Positions 27,371-36,296 of a stretch of 60,589 nucleotides of DNA are shown piece by piece. The notes under the pieces are model-generated. The model saw only the letters and a program-made list of their open reading frames with translations, made no database searches and was not told where the DNA came from. Positions within the stretch are counted from its first letter, which is position 1. Every line of letters begins with the position of its first letter. Source of the DNA: JADHMP01 sp964386915 (GTDB taxonomy: Bacteria; Bacteroidota; Bacteroidia; Flavobacteriales; Flavobacteriaceae); the NCBI GenBank assembly GCA_964386915.1, contig CAYLUQ010000015.1, positions 1-60,589 of the forward strand, in the 5' to 3' direction. Position numbers and translations under genes: made by a program.

Positions 27371-29074
27371 TTATAAATTCATTTTTTTCAATTCACTAAC
27401 GGCATAGTTGGCTGCTCGAGCTGTCAATGCCATATAGGTGAGTGAAGGGTTTTGTGTGGCGGATGAAGTCATACACGCACCGTCTGTTACAAACACATTG
27501 GGCACAGCGTGCAGTTGATTGTGTTTGTTCAATACAGAGGTTTTAGGATCTTTACCCATTCGGGCAGTACCCATCTCATGAATCCCTTTGCCTATTGGGG
27601 CATTAGAATCATATACCCGAATGTTTTTACAACCTGCGGCTTCTAACATTTCTGCCGCTTGTACTTTCCAATCTTCTTTCATCAAGCGTTCATTTTCTTT
27701 GAACTCAGCATCAAAAACAATAGTGGGCAAACCATAGGCATCAAGTTTGTCATAGTTCAAATACATTCTGTTTTCATGATAAGGTAAAACTTCACCAAAG
27801 CCACCCATACCAATTCTCCAACCGCCCGCTTTGAGCATGTTGTCTTTGAACTCTTTACCATAGCCAAATTCTGCAACGGTTTCTGCCCAGTTGCCTCTGC
27901 TGGCACCTCCTTGGTAGCCATAGCCGCGTAAAAAGTCAACTCCTTTATCTTGTTTGCCCAAGTTTCTAAAGCGGGGAATGTAGAAACCGTTGGGTCTTCT
28001 TCCTGTATAGTATTGATCTTTAAAACCGTCGTATTCTCCTGAGGCACCACTGCCCAATTGGTGATCCATAATGTTGTGCCCTAATTCACCACTATCATTC
28101 CCCATACCATTGGGAAAACGATCTGATTTGGATTGCATTAAAATGGCTGCAGAGGCCATAGAAGAAGCACATAAGAATACAATTTTAGCATTAAATTCTA
28201 GCACTTCTTTTGTGATGGCATCCACAACTCTCACACCGGTAGCTCTTTGTGTTTTATCGTCATAAAGCACTTCGGCCACAATAGAATCGGGTCTGAGGGT
28301 CATGTTTCCAGTTGCTTCTGCGGCAGGAAGGGTAGATGAATTGGAGCTGAAATAGGCTCCAAATGGACAACCTCGGTCACAGCGATTTCTAAATTGACAA
28401 GCGGTACGACCTCCTCCTGTTTTGGTGCCTTGGGTGATATGGGCCACACGGCCAATGGTCAACACCCGATCGTCATAGTTAGAAGCAATAGCCTCTTTGA
28501 GGTGCGATTCTAAACAATTCAATTCCATGGGAGGTAGAAAAATACTGTCTGGCAATTGGGGAAGGTTTAGGGCTTCACCGCTAATGCCAATGTGTTTTTC
28601 AACGTGTTCATACCACGGCTTAATGTCTTTATAGCGAATAGGCCAGTCTACACCTATGCCTTCTCTTGCGTTAGATTCAAAATCTAAATCGCTCCAACGA
28701 TAGGTTTGGCGACCCCAAATGAGAGAACGACCTCCGACTTGCTTACCTCGAATCCAATCAAAAGGTTTGTCTTCGTCATAGTCGTGTTCGGAATCGTTAT
28801 TATAAAAATGACGTTTAAATTCGTTAACCCCCCAACGTTTTTGTTTGCTGTAATTTTTTAACACGTCTTGCGGCGTGCTTCCACCATGAGGCACATCCCA
28901 AGGGTCGAGGTTCATGGTAGGATAATCTTCAATGTGTTTAACCATCCGCCCTCGTTCTAAGACAAGTGTTTTCAATCCGTTTTCACAGAGTTCTTTGGCA
29001 GCCCAGCCACCACTCACTCCAGTTCCCACCACGATAGCATCATAGGTGTTGGAGCCATTATTTTGTATATGCAT
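27371..29074 (-). CDS. GMC family oxidoreductase
   Basis: A 567-residue FAD-dependent oxidoreductase. The N-terminal dinucleotide-binding motif VVGTGVSGGWAAKEL is followed by GGRSLIWGR; the C-terminal GMC domain has HEMGTARMG and the NVFVTDGACMTSSATQNPSLTYMALTARAA pattern. Bacteroidota relatives oxidise sugars or polyols and usually pair with a gluconate-2-dehydrogenase-type small subunit, which is absent here. No Tat or Sec signal is evident. It lies 26 bp upstream of the ABC gene, so both may share a transcript. Confidence 0.85.
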   Translation of the reverse strand: MHIQNNGSNTYDAIVVGTGVSGGWAAKELCENGLKTLVLERGRMVKHIEDYPTMNLDPWDVPHGGSTPQDVLKNYSKQKRWGVNEFKRHFYNNDSEHDYDEDKPFDWIRGKQVGGRSLIWGRQTYRWSDLDFESNAREGIGVDWPIRYKDIKPWYEHVEKHIGISGEALNLPQLPDSIFLPPMELNCLESHLKEAIASNYDDRVLTIGRVAHITQGTKTGGGRTACQFRNRCDRGCPFGAYFSSNSSTLPAAEATGNMTLRPDSIVAEVLYDDKTQRATGVRVVDAITKEVLEFNAKIVFLCASSMASAAILMQSKSDRFPNGMGNDSGELGHNIMDHQLGSGASGEYDGFKDQYYTGRRPNGFYIPRFRNLGKQDKGVDFLRGYGYQGGASRGNWAETVAEFGYGKEFKDNMLKAGGWRIGMGGFGEVLPYHENRMYLNYDKLDAYGLPTIVFDAEFKENERLMKEDWKVQAAEMLEAAGCKNIRVYDSNAPIGKGIHEMGTARMGKDPKTSVLNKHNQLHAVPNVFVTDGACMTSSATQNPSLTYMALTARAANYAVSELKKMNL

Positions 29075-29128
29075 TACTATAAAAATTTGAAAAAAGATAC
29101 TGATTTTTTTATTATGAATAGAAGGGAT

Positions 29129-29848
29129 TTAAGGTCTAAAAACTTCCGACTCTTCTAAAATTTTTTGGTTTTGCAGTTTTAAATAGAGTTGCGCAATGGT
29201 CAGCACGTCTTTTTCGCAATAGATAATGATGCGCTTCAATTGTTTTTCAACATAATATACATGGGCAATTCGACTACCGTCTATATCATCTTTTGGGGAG
29301 GGAATGCCCAAAACATGCGCCATTAATTTAAGAGAAGTATAGTGTTTGTAGTCACCAAAGCGCCAAAGGTGCATGGTGTCAATGTGGGGCACTTCCCAAG
29401 GTTTAGCGTCAAAGAGCGCCAGTAGTTTAGGAAGTTTAAGGTTGTGAACGAGCATCCTCCTGGCTATGTAGGGAAAATCAAACTCCTTTCCGTTGTGCGC
29501 ACAAAGGCGATGCTTAGGGGTGTTAAAATAGTGGTCTAAAAGCGTTTTAAAATCGGTGAGAATTTGTTTTTCATCACCCGAAAAAGTTTTTAGTCGAAAT
29601 TGTCGGGGACTGGTGGCCGTGGTAAAATAGCCTACCGAAAGGCAAACAATTTTTCCAAATTCTGCCCAAATTCCGGCTCGTTCATAAAATTCGGCTGGGC
29701 TAAAGTCTTCTTTTCTTTGGTAGGCGGTTTTTTCTTCCCAATATACTTTTTCAAGTGGGGGCATTTGGTCAAAAGTAGCATATTGGGGCACCGTTTCGAT
29801 GTCAAGAAATAAAATTTTAGAAAGGGGGATTTTAGGGAACATTGGCAT
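29129..29848 (-). CDS. Predicted 3'-5' exonuclease, PolB-like
   Basis: A 239-residue RNase H-fold exonuclease of the type related to the proofreading domain of DNA polymerase B. ExoI is LFLDIETVP, ExoII is HNGKEFDFPYIARR, and ExoIII is YCEKDVLTIAQLYLK, which gives the DEDD acidic residues. The polymerase part is absent, as is normal for this stand-alone family. Its ATG lies inside the end of the upstream serine-hydrolase gene (17-bp overlap), and a second ATG at 29842 is equally possible. Confidence 0.85.
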   Translation of the reverse strand: MPMFPKIPLSKILFLDIETVPQYATFDQMPPLEKVYWEEKTAYQRKEDFSPAEFYERAGIWAEFGKIVCLSVGYFTTATSPRQFRLKTFSGDEKQILTDFKTLLDHYFNTPKHRLCAHNGKEFDFPYIARRMLVHNLKLPKLLALFDAKPWEVPHIDTMHLWRFGDYKHYTSLKLMAHVLGIPSPKDDIDGSRIAHVYYVEKQLKRIIIYCEKDVLTIAQLYLKLQNQKILEESEVFRP

Positions 29849-30983
29849 TCATTTCAAGGGCTGCTTGCAGATAAACATAAATATCTTCGGTATAGGGATT
29901 GTCTTTAATGGCGTCCCCTTTTTTATGTCCCAGCCGCACTACTATTAAGTCTTCTTGCGGAAGCACCATAACATATTGCCCAAGGTGGCCCCGCATCATA
30001 AATACGGTTTGATCTTTATAGGTTTCCAGCCACCACCCGTAGCCATATTCTGGACTTTCTACAAAACGCGGCCGAATGGCTTTTGCCACATAGGCTGAGT
30101 CGAGGAGTTGCGTTCCGTTCCAATTTCCATATTCTTTAAATAGTTTTCCAAAGCGTGCAAAATCTTGGGCATTGGAGGCCAAACAGCAATAGGCTTTTTC
30201 TAATCCTTTTTCAGCACTGTCTACTTGCCAAACTGCTTCTGCTGCTGCACCCATAGGGTTCCAAAACGATTCATAGAGATAGTCGGTTAAAGATTTGCCC
30301 GTTGCTCGGGTGAGCACCATGCCTAGCAATTGCGTGGTGCCACTGCTATAGTCAAACTTTTTTCCGGGTTCGGAGTCAATAGGTTGTTGGAGCATAATTT
30401 TGGCTAGGTCTTTAACAAAGTAGGCGGCAGTAGTAACCGAAAAGGGAGCGTAGTATTTTTCACTCCATTGTAATCCAGAGGCCATAGAGGCTAGGTCTCC
30501 CACGGTTACCTGATCAGCATAGGGCCCTTGAAGCTCTGGAAGAAAATCAATTACCGTTTGATCTAAACTTTCCACATAGCCTTGTTCTATAGCTTTTCCT
30601 AAGAGGGCAGCCAACATACTTTTAACCATAGAAAACGAATTGCTTTTAGCGGTTGGGCCATAGTCTTCAAAATAGGTTTCGTGCAACAAACTGTCGTTTT
30701 TGATGACCAAAAAAGCTACTGTTCCTGTTTCTTGGTGATAGGCTGTTAAACCGCCATTGACAGGAACCTTGTTGAAAGCTGGGTGTGTGGGCCAAGGTTG
30801 TGGGGAGGCTGCAGCCGGAAGGATTCGGGTGTCAAATTTTTTATAATCCTCTAGATAGGCCGTGCTGTGTCCTGTGAGGTAAATTTTTGAAATGGCTCGC
30901 AGCAGATAGTCATATTCCGAAACATAAACTAAGCCAAATAAAATAAGGAGGATAAACAGAAATCCCTTTGCAAATTTTTTCAT
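29832..30983 (-). CDS. Serine hydrolase, beta-lactamase (class C) family
   Basis: A 383-residue protein with one N-terminal hydrophobic helix, so exported or membrane-anchored. The SxxK motif is SMVK (about residues 118-121) and the second motif is YSS in FDYSSGTTQ, followed by a GYGWW region and a final RGHLGQ. This is the 6-aminohexanoate-dimer hydrolase/EstB-like branch, with esterase, amidase or peptidase activity. It heads a two-gene unit with the exonuclease. Confidence 0.85.
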   Translation of the reverse strand: MKKFAKGFLFILLILFGLVYVSEYDYLLRAISKIYLTGHSTAYLEDYKKFDTRILPAAASPQPWPTHPAFNKVPVNGGLTAYHQETGTVAFLVIKNDSLLHETYFEDYGPTAKSNSFSMVKSMLAALLGKAIEQGYVESLDQTVIDFLPELQGPYADQVTVGDLASMASGLQWSEKYYAPFSVTTAAYFVKDLAKIMLQQPIDSEPGKKFDYSSGTTQLLGMVLTRATGKSLTDYLYESFWNPMGAAAEAVWQVDSAEKGLEKAYCCLASNAQDFARFGKLFKEYGNWNGTQLLDSAYVAKAIRPRFVESPEYGYGWWLETYKDQTVFMMRGHLGQYVMVLPQEDLIVVRLGHKKGDAIKDNPYTEDIYVYLQAALEMNANVP

Positions 30984-31009
30984 AATTCCAAATATAAGAC
31001 TAAACTGGC

Positions 31010-31474
31010 TTAGCCTCTATAACCCTCATGTGTTAACAAGGCTTTTTTATTTGCTAATCCTCCAGAATAGCCCACTAAAGAGCCGTCGCTGCCCACCACT
31101 CTATGACAAGGAACAAGAATCAAAATGGGGTTTTTACTAATGGCTCCCGCCACCGCTCGAACCGCTTTGGTGTTGCCATAGCGTTGCGCTATTTTGAGAT
31201 AGCTAATGGTGCTTCCTTGTGGAATTTCCTTCAAAATGGCCCAAACCTTTTTTTGAAACAGGGTGCCTGAGACTGACAGTTTGAAATTGAAATCGTAGTT
31301 TTTGTGCTCAAAGTAAGCCTTCAACTGTTTAACTATTTCTTTTTGAAATAAGGAAGAATAAGGTATTTGTTTTTTCGGTTGTGGAACAAATTTTAAGCTC
31401 AATATAGTGTCCTTTTCTGTAGTAATTTCAAGCCATCCTAACGGACTGTTGTATGTGCAACTAATTTGTCCCAT
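31010..31474 (-). CDS. ogt: Methylated-DNA-protein cysteine methyltransferase
   Basis: About 154 residues. It transfers alkyl groups from O6-alkylguanine to its own cysteine, a one-use DNA repair reaction. The acceptor site is ILVPCHRVVGSDGSLVGYSGGL, preceded by the helix-turn-helix region KIAQRYGNTKAVRAVAGAISKNP. The ATG at 31474, preceded by AAAGGAT, is preferred to an in-frame TTG at 31498. It is divergent from the hydroxyproline operon. Confidence 0.92.
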   Translation of the reverse strand: MGQISCTYNSPLGWLEITTEKDTILSLKFVPQPKKQIPYSSLFQKEIVKQLKAYFEHKNYDFNFKLSVSGTLFQKKVWAILKEIPQGSTISYLKIAQRYGNTKAVRAVAGAISKNPILILVPCHRVVGSDGSLVGYSGGLANKKALLTHEGYRG

Positions 31475-31565
31475 ATCCTTTGAAATGTTCAATCGCAAGT
31501 TTGGTAAAGTTAAACAATTATCTTTTTTTTGAAAAAATGATTTACTTTAACTCACATACATTTTT

Positions 31566-32495
31566 ATGAAAACAAATCGAACCCTAAATTGGCAAGGCGT
31601 TATGCCGGCAGTGACTACTCAATTTAATGCTCAAGGCGCTGTGGACATAGATGCCTTTGCAGAAAACTTAACCTTTCAAAAAAAAGCTGGTGTGCATGGA
31701 TTTATCTTGGGGGGAACCTTGGGAGAAGCCAGTACTCTTACCGCTACCGAGAAAACAGACTTGTTACACACGGCCAAACGTATTGCCGACAAAGCCATTC
31801 CCGTAGTGATGAATATTGCCGAGCAATCTACCCAAGAAGCGCTAGCTGCTGCCACTTTGGCCGAGCAGGAGGGAGCAGATGGTCTTATGCTGTTGCCCCC
31901 TATGCGCTATAAAGCAACCGATCAAGAAACGGTGTCTTATTTTGCCGAAATAGCACAGCACACCTCGCTGCCAATAATGATATACAACAACCCTGTAGAT
32001 TATAAAATTGAGGTGACCCTAGAAATGTTTGATCAATTGCAGGCTTTTCAAAATATTGAAGCAGTTAAAGAATCTACTCGAGATACAACTAACATTACGC
32101 GTATGCGAAACCGATTTGGAGATCGTTTTCAAATTTTGTGTGGGGTGGACACCCTAGCCATGGAAAGCCTTGTTATGGGAGCAGATGGCTGGGTGGCTGG
32201 TTTAGTAGATGCCTATCCAGAAGAGACCGTTGCTATCTATGCATATTGTAAAGCCGGGCACTATGCTGAAGCGCGAGCCATTTTCCGTTGGTTTTTGCCC
32301 CTCCTAGAGCTTGATATTTCCCCTCAGTTGGTTCAAAATATCAAGTTGTGTGAAGTGGCTACAGGCCTAGGAACAGGCTATGTGCGCCCGCCACGGCAAC
32401 CCCTTTCAGGTCTTGAAAAAGAACGCGTTCAACAGATTATTGATCAGGCCATGGCCAGTCGTCCTGACGTGGCAGCCTATAAGAAGTTATTATGA
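31566..32495 (+). CDS. DapA-family pyrroline-4-hydroxy-2-carboxylate deaminase
   Basis: A 309-residue TIM-barrel aldolase of the dihydrodipicolinate synthase family. The Schiff-base Lys168 (EAVKES) and Tyr140 (IMIYNNP) are present. By context this is the enzyme that turns 1-pyrroline-4-hydroxy-2-carboxylate into 2-oxoglutarate semialdehyde, ammonia being released, in hydroxyproline breakdown. It opens a four-gene operon; its end overlaps the next start by 4 bp (ATGA). Alone it could not be told from other DapA-like lyases; the neighbours decide. Confidence 0.82.
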   Translation: MKTNRTLNWQGVMPAVTTQFNAQGAVDIDAFAENLTFQKKAGVHGFILGGTLGEASTLTATEKTDLLHTAKRIADKAIPVVMNIAEQSTQEALAAATLAEQEGADGLMLLPPMRYKATDQETVSYFAEIAQHTSLPIMIYNNPVDYKIEVTLEMFDQLQAFQNIEAVKESTRDTTNITRMRNRFGDRFQILCGVDTLAMESLVMGADGWVAGLVDAYPEETVAIYAYCKAGHYAEARAIFRWFLPLLELDISPQLVQNIKLCEVATGLGTGYVRPPRQPLSGLEKERVQQIIDQAMASRPDVAAYKKLL

Positions 32496-34033
32496 TAACA
32501 GGAAAAAATTTAATTAAGGGAGAAGCCACCAACAATGAAGGGGGTTCTTCTTTTCGGTGCCTAAATGCAAAGTCTAAAAAACCAATCACCCCTTTTTTTG
32601 AAGAGGCTAATGAGGGTCAAGTGGCTACTGCCCTAGCTGCTGCAGAAGCGGCTTTTCCTGATTTTGCTCAAACCACTACACAACAGCGTGCCGCTTTGCT
32701 CTCCAAAATAAAAGAGACTTTAGCCGCTTCAGAAGAGGGCATACTAGCTCGTTATCAAGAAGAAACAGGCTATCCGGAAGGCAGAGCACAAGGAGAATTT
32801 CAACGCACCTTATCCCAAATTCAATCCTTTGTTGATTTGCTAGAAGACGGGAGCTATTTGCAAGTACGTATTCATGCAACAGAAGCTACCCCCGATATCA
32901 GAAAGATGCTTTTTCCCTTGGGGCCAATAGCCGTGTTTGGTGCCAGCAATTTTCCCTTGGCCTTTTCCACAGCCGGAGGCGATACCATTTCTGCTTTGGC
33001 TGCTGGTTGCCCGGTGTTGTTAAAAGCACACCCCTATCATGCCGGCACTAGCGAGTGGGTGGCACAGTGCATTGTTAAGGCCATTGCCGATTCTGGGCTC
33101 CCCCCTGGAATTTTTTCGCACCTCAATGGAGAAAGTCATCACATTGGAGCACAATTGGTTATGCATTCTGCTGTTAAGGGTGTTGGTTTTACGGGAAGTT
33201 TTAGAGGAGGAAAAGCCCTCTATGATTTAGCCCAAACAAGGTCAGAACCTATTCCTGTCTTTGCCGAAATGGGGAGTATTAACCCTATTTTTATTTTACC
33301 AAATAGACTTCAAAACGATAGTCAATTAGCTACTCAAATTGCCTCTTCCATTGCTTTGGGCTGCGGTCAATTTTGCACCAATCCCGGTTTGGTGGTCATT
33401 CAAAGTGAAGCCTCAACCCCTCCCTTTATAGCCGCGCTTCAAGAAGCATTATGGAGTCAAACTCCCAATACGATGGTTCATCCAAATATTGAGGAGCATT
33501 ATGATAAAAGCTTGAGCCATTTAACACAAGAACCTATTCAATTAACAAGAGCAAAAGATTCTAGTGCGGCCCTTGGGGTAGTTTCAGCGGCCCAATTTAT
33601 AGAAAAGCCTCAACTCCAAGAAGAAGTGTTTGGTCCCTATAGCTTGGTGGTACATTGCCAAACGCATGCAGAAATGCAAGCGGTCTTGGCTACCTTGCCG
33701 GGTCAATTAACGCTTACACTTTTAGGAGCCAAAGACGATCATGAGACACTACAAACATTAGTGCCCTTGGCAGGCCAAAAGGCAGGTCGGCTATTGTTTG
33801 AAGGAGTGCCCACAGGAGTGGCCGTGACCCAAGCTATGCAGCATGGAGGGCCCTATCCTGCCACTACCGATGGCCGCTTTACATCTGTAGGTACCGATGC
33901 TATATACCGTTGGTTGCGACCCATTAGTTTCCAAGATTGTAACACAAAATTGCTTCCTCCTGCTCTGCAAAAAGAAAATCCCCTAAAGCTTTGGCGAAGC
34001 ATTAATGGAACCTTAACGCAAAACGCGGGATGA
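32492..34033 (+). CDS. 2-oxoglutarate semialdehyde dehydrogenase (NADP+)
   Basis: A 513-residue aldehyde dehydrogenase. The catalytic Cys295 (GCGQFCTNPG), general base Glu259 (AEMGSINP) and Asn153 (GASNFP) are visible. It matches the 2,5-dioxovalerate/2-oxoglutarate-semialdehyde dehydrogenase group, which finishes hydroxyproline and sugar-acid breakdown by giving 2-oxoglutarate. It overlaps both neighbours by 4 bp, evidence of translational coupling. Confidence 0.87.
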   Translation: MITGKNLIKGEATNNEGGSSFRCLNAKSKKPITPFFEEANEGQVATALAAAEAAFPDFAQTTTQQRAALLSKIKETLAASEEGILARYQEETGYPEGRAQGEFQRTLSQIQSFVDLLEDGSYLQVRIHATEATPDIRKMLFPLGPIAVFGASNFPLAFSTAGGDTISALAAGCPVLLKAHPYHAGTSEWVAQCIVKAIADSGLPPGIFSHLNGESHHIGAQLVMHSAVKGVGFTGSFRGGKALYDLAQTRSEPIPVFAEMGSINPIFILPNRLQNDSQLATQIASSIALGCGQFCTNPGLVVIQSEASTPPFIAALQEALWSQTPNTMVHPNIEEHYDKSLSHLTQEPIQLTRAKDSSAALGVVSAAQFIEKPQLQEEVFGPYSLVVHCQTHAEMQAVLATLPGQLTLTLLGAKDDHETLQTLVPLAGQKAGRLLFEGVPTGVAVTQAMQHGGPYPATTDGRFTSVGTDAIYRWLRPISFQDCNTKLLPPALQKENPLKLWRSINGTLTQNAG

Positions 34034-35040
34034 AATCTACCAAACGACACGTTTTTGATTGTGTAGAAGCCTACACGGCAGGCAATCCTGTTCGCCTTGT
34101 AAAAGGACCAAACCCTCCTTTGAAGGGAGCTACTATGGCAGAAAAGAGATTGGATTTTATCAAATCCTATGATTGGATAAGAACCGGCCTCATGTTTGAA
34201 CCCCAAGGACACGATATGATGAGTGGGAGTTTTTATTATCCCCCTACCGATCCCCAAAATGATGTTGCCATATTGTTTATTGAAACCAGTGGTTGCTTGC
34301 CCATGTGTGGTCATGGACTCATTGGTTCGTTGACCATTCTCATTGAGGAATCGCTTATAACACCCAAACAAAAAGGATCAATACGCGTGGAAACTCCCGC
34401 TGGTTTGGTGTTGGCCACCTACACTCAAAAAGGCTCAAAAGTGGAGTCGGTTTCTTTTACAAATGTGCCCTCCTATTTAGCCGCTCAAGACCTTAAGGTT
34501 TCTTGTTCAGGTTTGGGTAGCTTAACGGTAGATGTGGCCTACGGCGGAAATTTTTATGCCATTATTGACCCCCAAGAAAATTATGAGGATATGGCCCGTC
34601 ATCGTGCAGCCGATTTAATTAGATGGAGTCGAGAAATTCGAGCGGAGCTTAATAGAACGTATGACTTTCAGCATTTGGTAGATTCCAAAATTGGAGGATG
34701 TAGTCATGTGCTTTGGACAGGAGCCCCAACCCAAACTGAGGCTACAGCTCGAAATGCCGTTTTTTATGGAGACCAAGCTATTGACCGCTCTCCTTGTGGC
34801 ACAGGAACCTCTTCTCGTATGGCACAATGGGCAGCCAAGGGAAAATTAAAGGAGGGCGATGCCTTTGTGCACGAAAGCATTATTGGGTCTTTGTTTAAAG
34901 GAACTGTTTCAAAAAAAGTGGAGCTGAACGGACATTCTGCCATTCTTCCTACCCTTTCAGGAACGGCTAGAATCATTGGCTATAGCCAACGCATTTTAGA
35001 CCCTCAAGACCCCTATGTTAAAGGATTTCAAGTGCTATAA
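34030..35040 (+). CDS. 4-hydroxyproline 2-epimerase (proline racemase family)
   Basis: A 336-residue enzyme that converts trans-4-hydroxy-L-proline to cis-4-hydroxy-D-proline. Both catalytic cysteines are present, Cys93 (PMCGHGLIG) and Cys256 (SPCGTGTSS). This rules out the trans-3-hydroxyproline dehydratases, which have Thr at the second site. An FD...AYTAGNPVR start is typical. It is the first step of the pathway encoded by this operon. Confidence 0.9.
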   Translation: MKSTKRHVFDCVEAYTAGNPVRLVKGPNPPLKGATMAEKRLDFIKSYDWIRTGLMFEPQGHDMMSGSFYYPPTDPQNDVAILFIETSGCLPMCGHGLIGSLTILIEESLITPKQKGSIRVETPAGLVLATYTQKGSKVESVSFTNVPSYLAAQDLKVSCSGLGSLTVDVAYGGNFYAIIDPQENYEDMARHRAADLIRWSREIRAELNRTYDFQHLVDSKIGGCSHVLWTGAPTQTEATARNAVFYGDQAIDRSPCGTGTSSRMAQWAAKGKLKEGDAFVHESIIGSLFKGTVSKKVELNGHSAILPTLSGTARIIGYSQRILDPQDPYVKGFQVL

Positions 35041-35042
35041 CG

Positions 35043-36296
35043 ATGGGCAAGAAGGTGGTGATAGTGGGCGGTGGAATTGTAGGCTTATCTTGTGCCTACT
35101 ACCTTCAAAAAGAAGGCCACCAGGTAACACTAATCGACAAGGGAAATTTTAAAGAAGGGGCTTCCTATGTCAATGCCGGCTATTTAACCCCTAGTCATAT
35201 TCTTCCTTTGGCCTCTCCTGCTATGTTGGAAAAGGGCATCCGTTGGATGTTTCGTTCAGATAGTCCTTTTTATATTCAACCGCGGCTGGATTTAGATTTA
35301 TGGCGTTGGGGTTGGCATTTTATCCGCTCTTGTTCCTCCGCCCATGTTGAACGTTCTATCCAAGTCATAAAAGACATTAATTTATTTAGTAAAGCACTCT
35401 ACTTAGACCTAAAAGAGGGAGGTGAGTTCGATTTTCATATCGAAAAGAAAGGCTTATTGATGGCGTATCAAACGGCTGAAGTGGAGCGAGAAGAAACCCG
35501 TTTGATGAAAAGAGCTTTGGCGGAGGATTTGGAAGTAACACACTTGTCTTCTGAAGAAGTAACCCAACTACAGCCTGAGGCACCCATGCAAATTAAAGGT
35601 GCTTTTTGGTATCAGTGTGATGCTCATCTTAACCCCGAGTTATTTATGCAACAGCTCAAAGGTTTTCTCGAAAAGAAAGGTGTGCAAATTATAGCGAATA
35701 CTCCTGTTGTAGAATTCAAGCAGGCCTCAGGAACAATTAAAGAAGTGGTGCTTCCGGCTAAAACCATTACAGCAGATGTGGTGGTGATGGCCACAGGGGC
35801 TTGGTCAGAAAAATTAGTAAAGCCCTTGGGAATAAAGCTGCCTATTCAGGCCGGAAAGGGCTATCGAATTAATGTGACAAACACACCAAAAATAACGTAC
35901 CCGGCCCTATTGTTAGAAGCCAAAGTAGCGGTTACACCCATGGGAAACTATACCCGATTTGGAGGCACTATGGAATTGTCGGGCCTTAACCATAAACTCC
36001 ATAAAAAAAGAATAGAAGCATTGGTTCAAGGGGCTATGCGCTATTATGAAGGCTTGCAAATTCCTGAAGAGGCTAAACAAGCGGCACGCTGTGGTTTACG
36101 TCCACTATCGCCTGACGGCTTGCCTTTTATAGGCCCACATAGCCGTTGTAAAAATTTTATTTTAGCTACCGGACATGCCATGATGGGGTGGAGTTTAGGA
36201 CCGGCTACTGGAAAATTGGTGGCCGAATTGATTTCTGAGAAAAAGACCTCTTTACAATTAAGCCCTTTTCATCCAGAACGGTTAAAAAGATTTTAA
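35043..36296 (+). CDS. FAD-dependent D-hydroxyproline dehydrogenase (DadA-like)
   Basis: A 417-residue D-amino-acid oxidoreductase. The N-terminal FAD motif VIVGGGIVGLSCAYYLQKEGH is clear, and a C-terminal segment, CGLRPLSPDGLPFIGP, closes the FAD site. In context it oxidises cis-4-hydroxy-D-proline to pyrroline-4-hydroxy-2-carboxylate, feeding electrons to the respiratory chain. It starts 2 bp after the epimerase. It ends tail to tail, with a 4-bp overlap, with the outer-membrane protein gene on the other strand. Confidence 0.87.
   Translation: MGKKVVIVGGGIVGLSCAYYLQKEGHQVTLIDKGNFKEGASYVNAGYLTPSHILPLASPAMLEKGIRWMFRSDSPFYIQPRLDLDLWRWGWHFIRSCSSAHVERSIQVIKDINLFSKALYLDLKEGGEFDFHIEKKGLLMAYQTAEVEREETRLMKRALAEDLEVTHLSSEEVTQLQPEAPMQIKGAFWYQCDAHLNPELFMQQLKGFLEKKGVQIIANTPVVEFKQASGTIKEVVLPAKTITADVVVMATGAWSEKLVKPLGIKLPIQAGKGYRINVTNTPKITYPALLLEAKVAVTPMGNYTRFGGTMELSGLNHKLHKKRIEALVQGAMRYYEGLQIPEEAKQAARCGLRPLSPDGLPFIGPHSRCKNFILATGHAMMGWSLGPATGKLVAELISEKKTSLQLSPFHPERLKRF

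Noticed and set aside
31499..31565. Operator between ogt and the hydroxyproline operon
   Set aside because: GTTAAA and TTTAAC can pair across about 25 nt, but arms are short in AT-rich DNA and no clear TAnnTTTG promoter could be placed.
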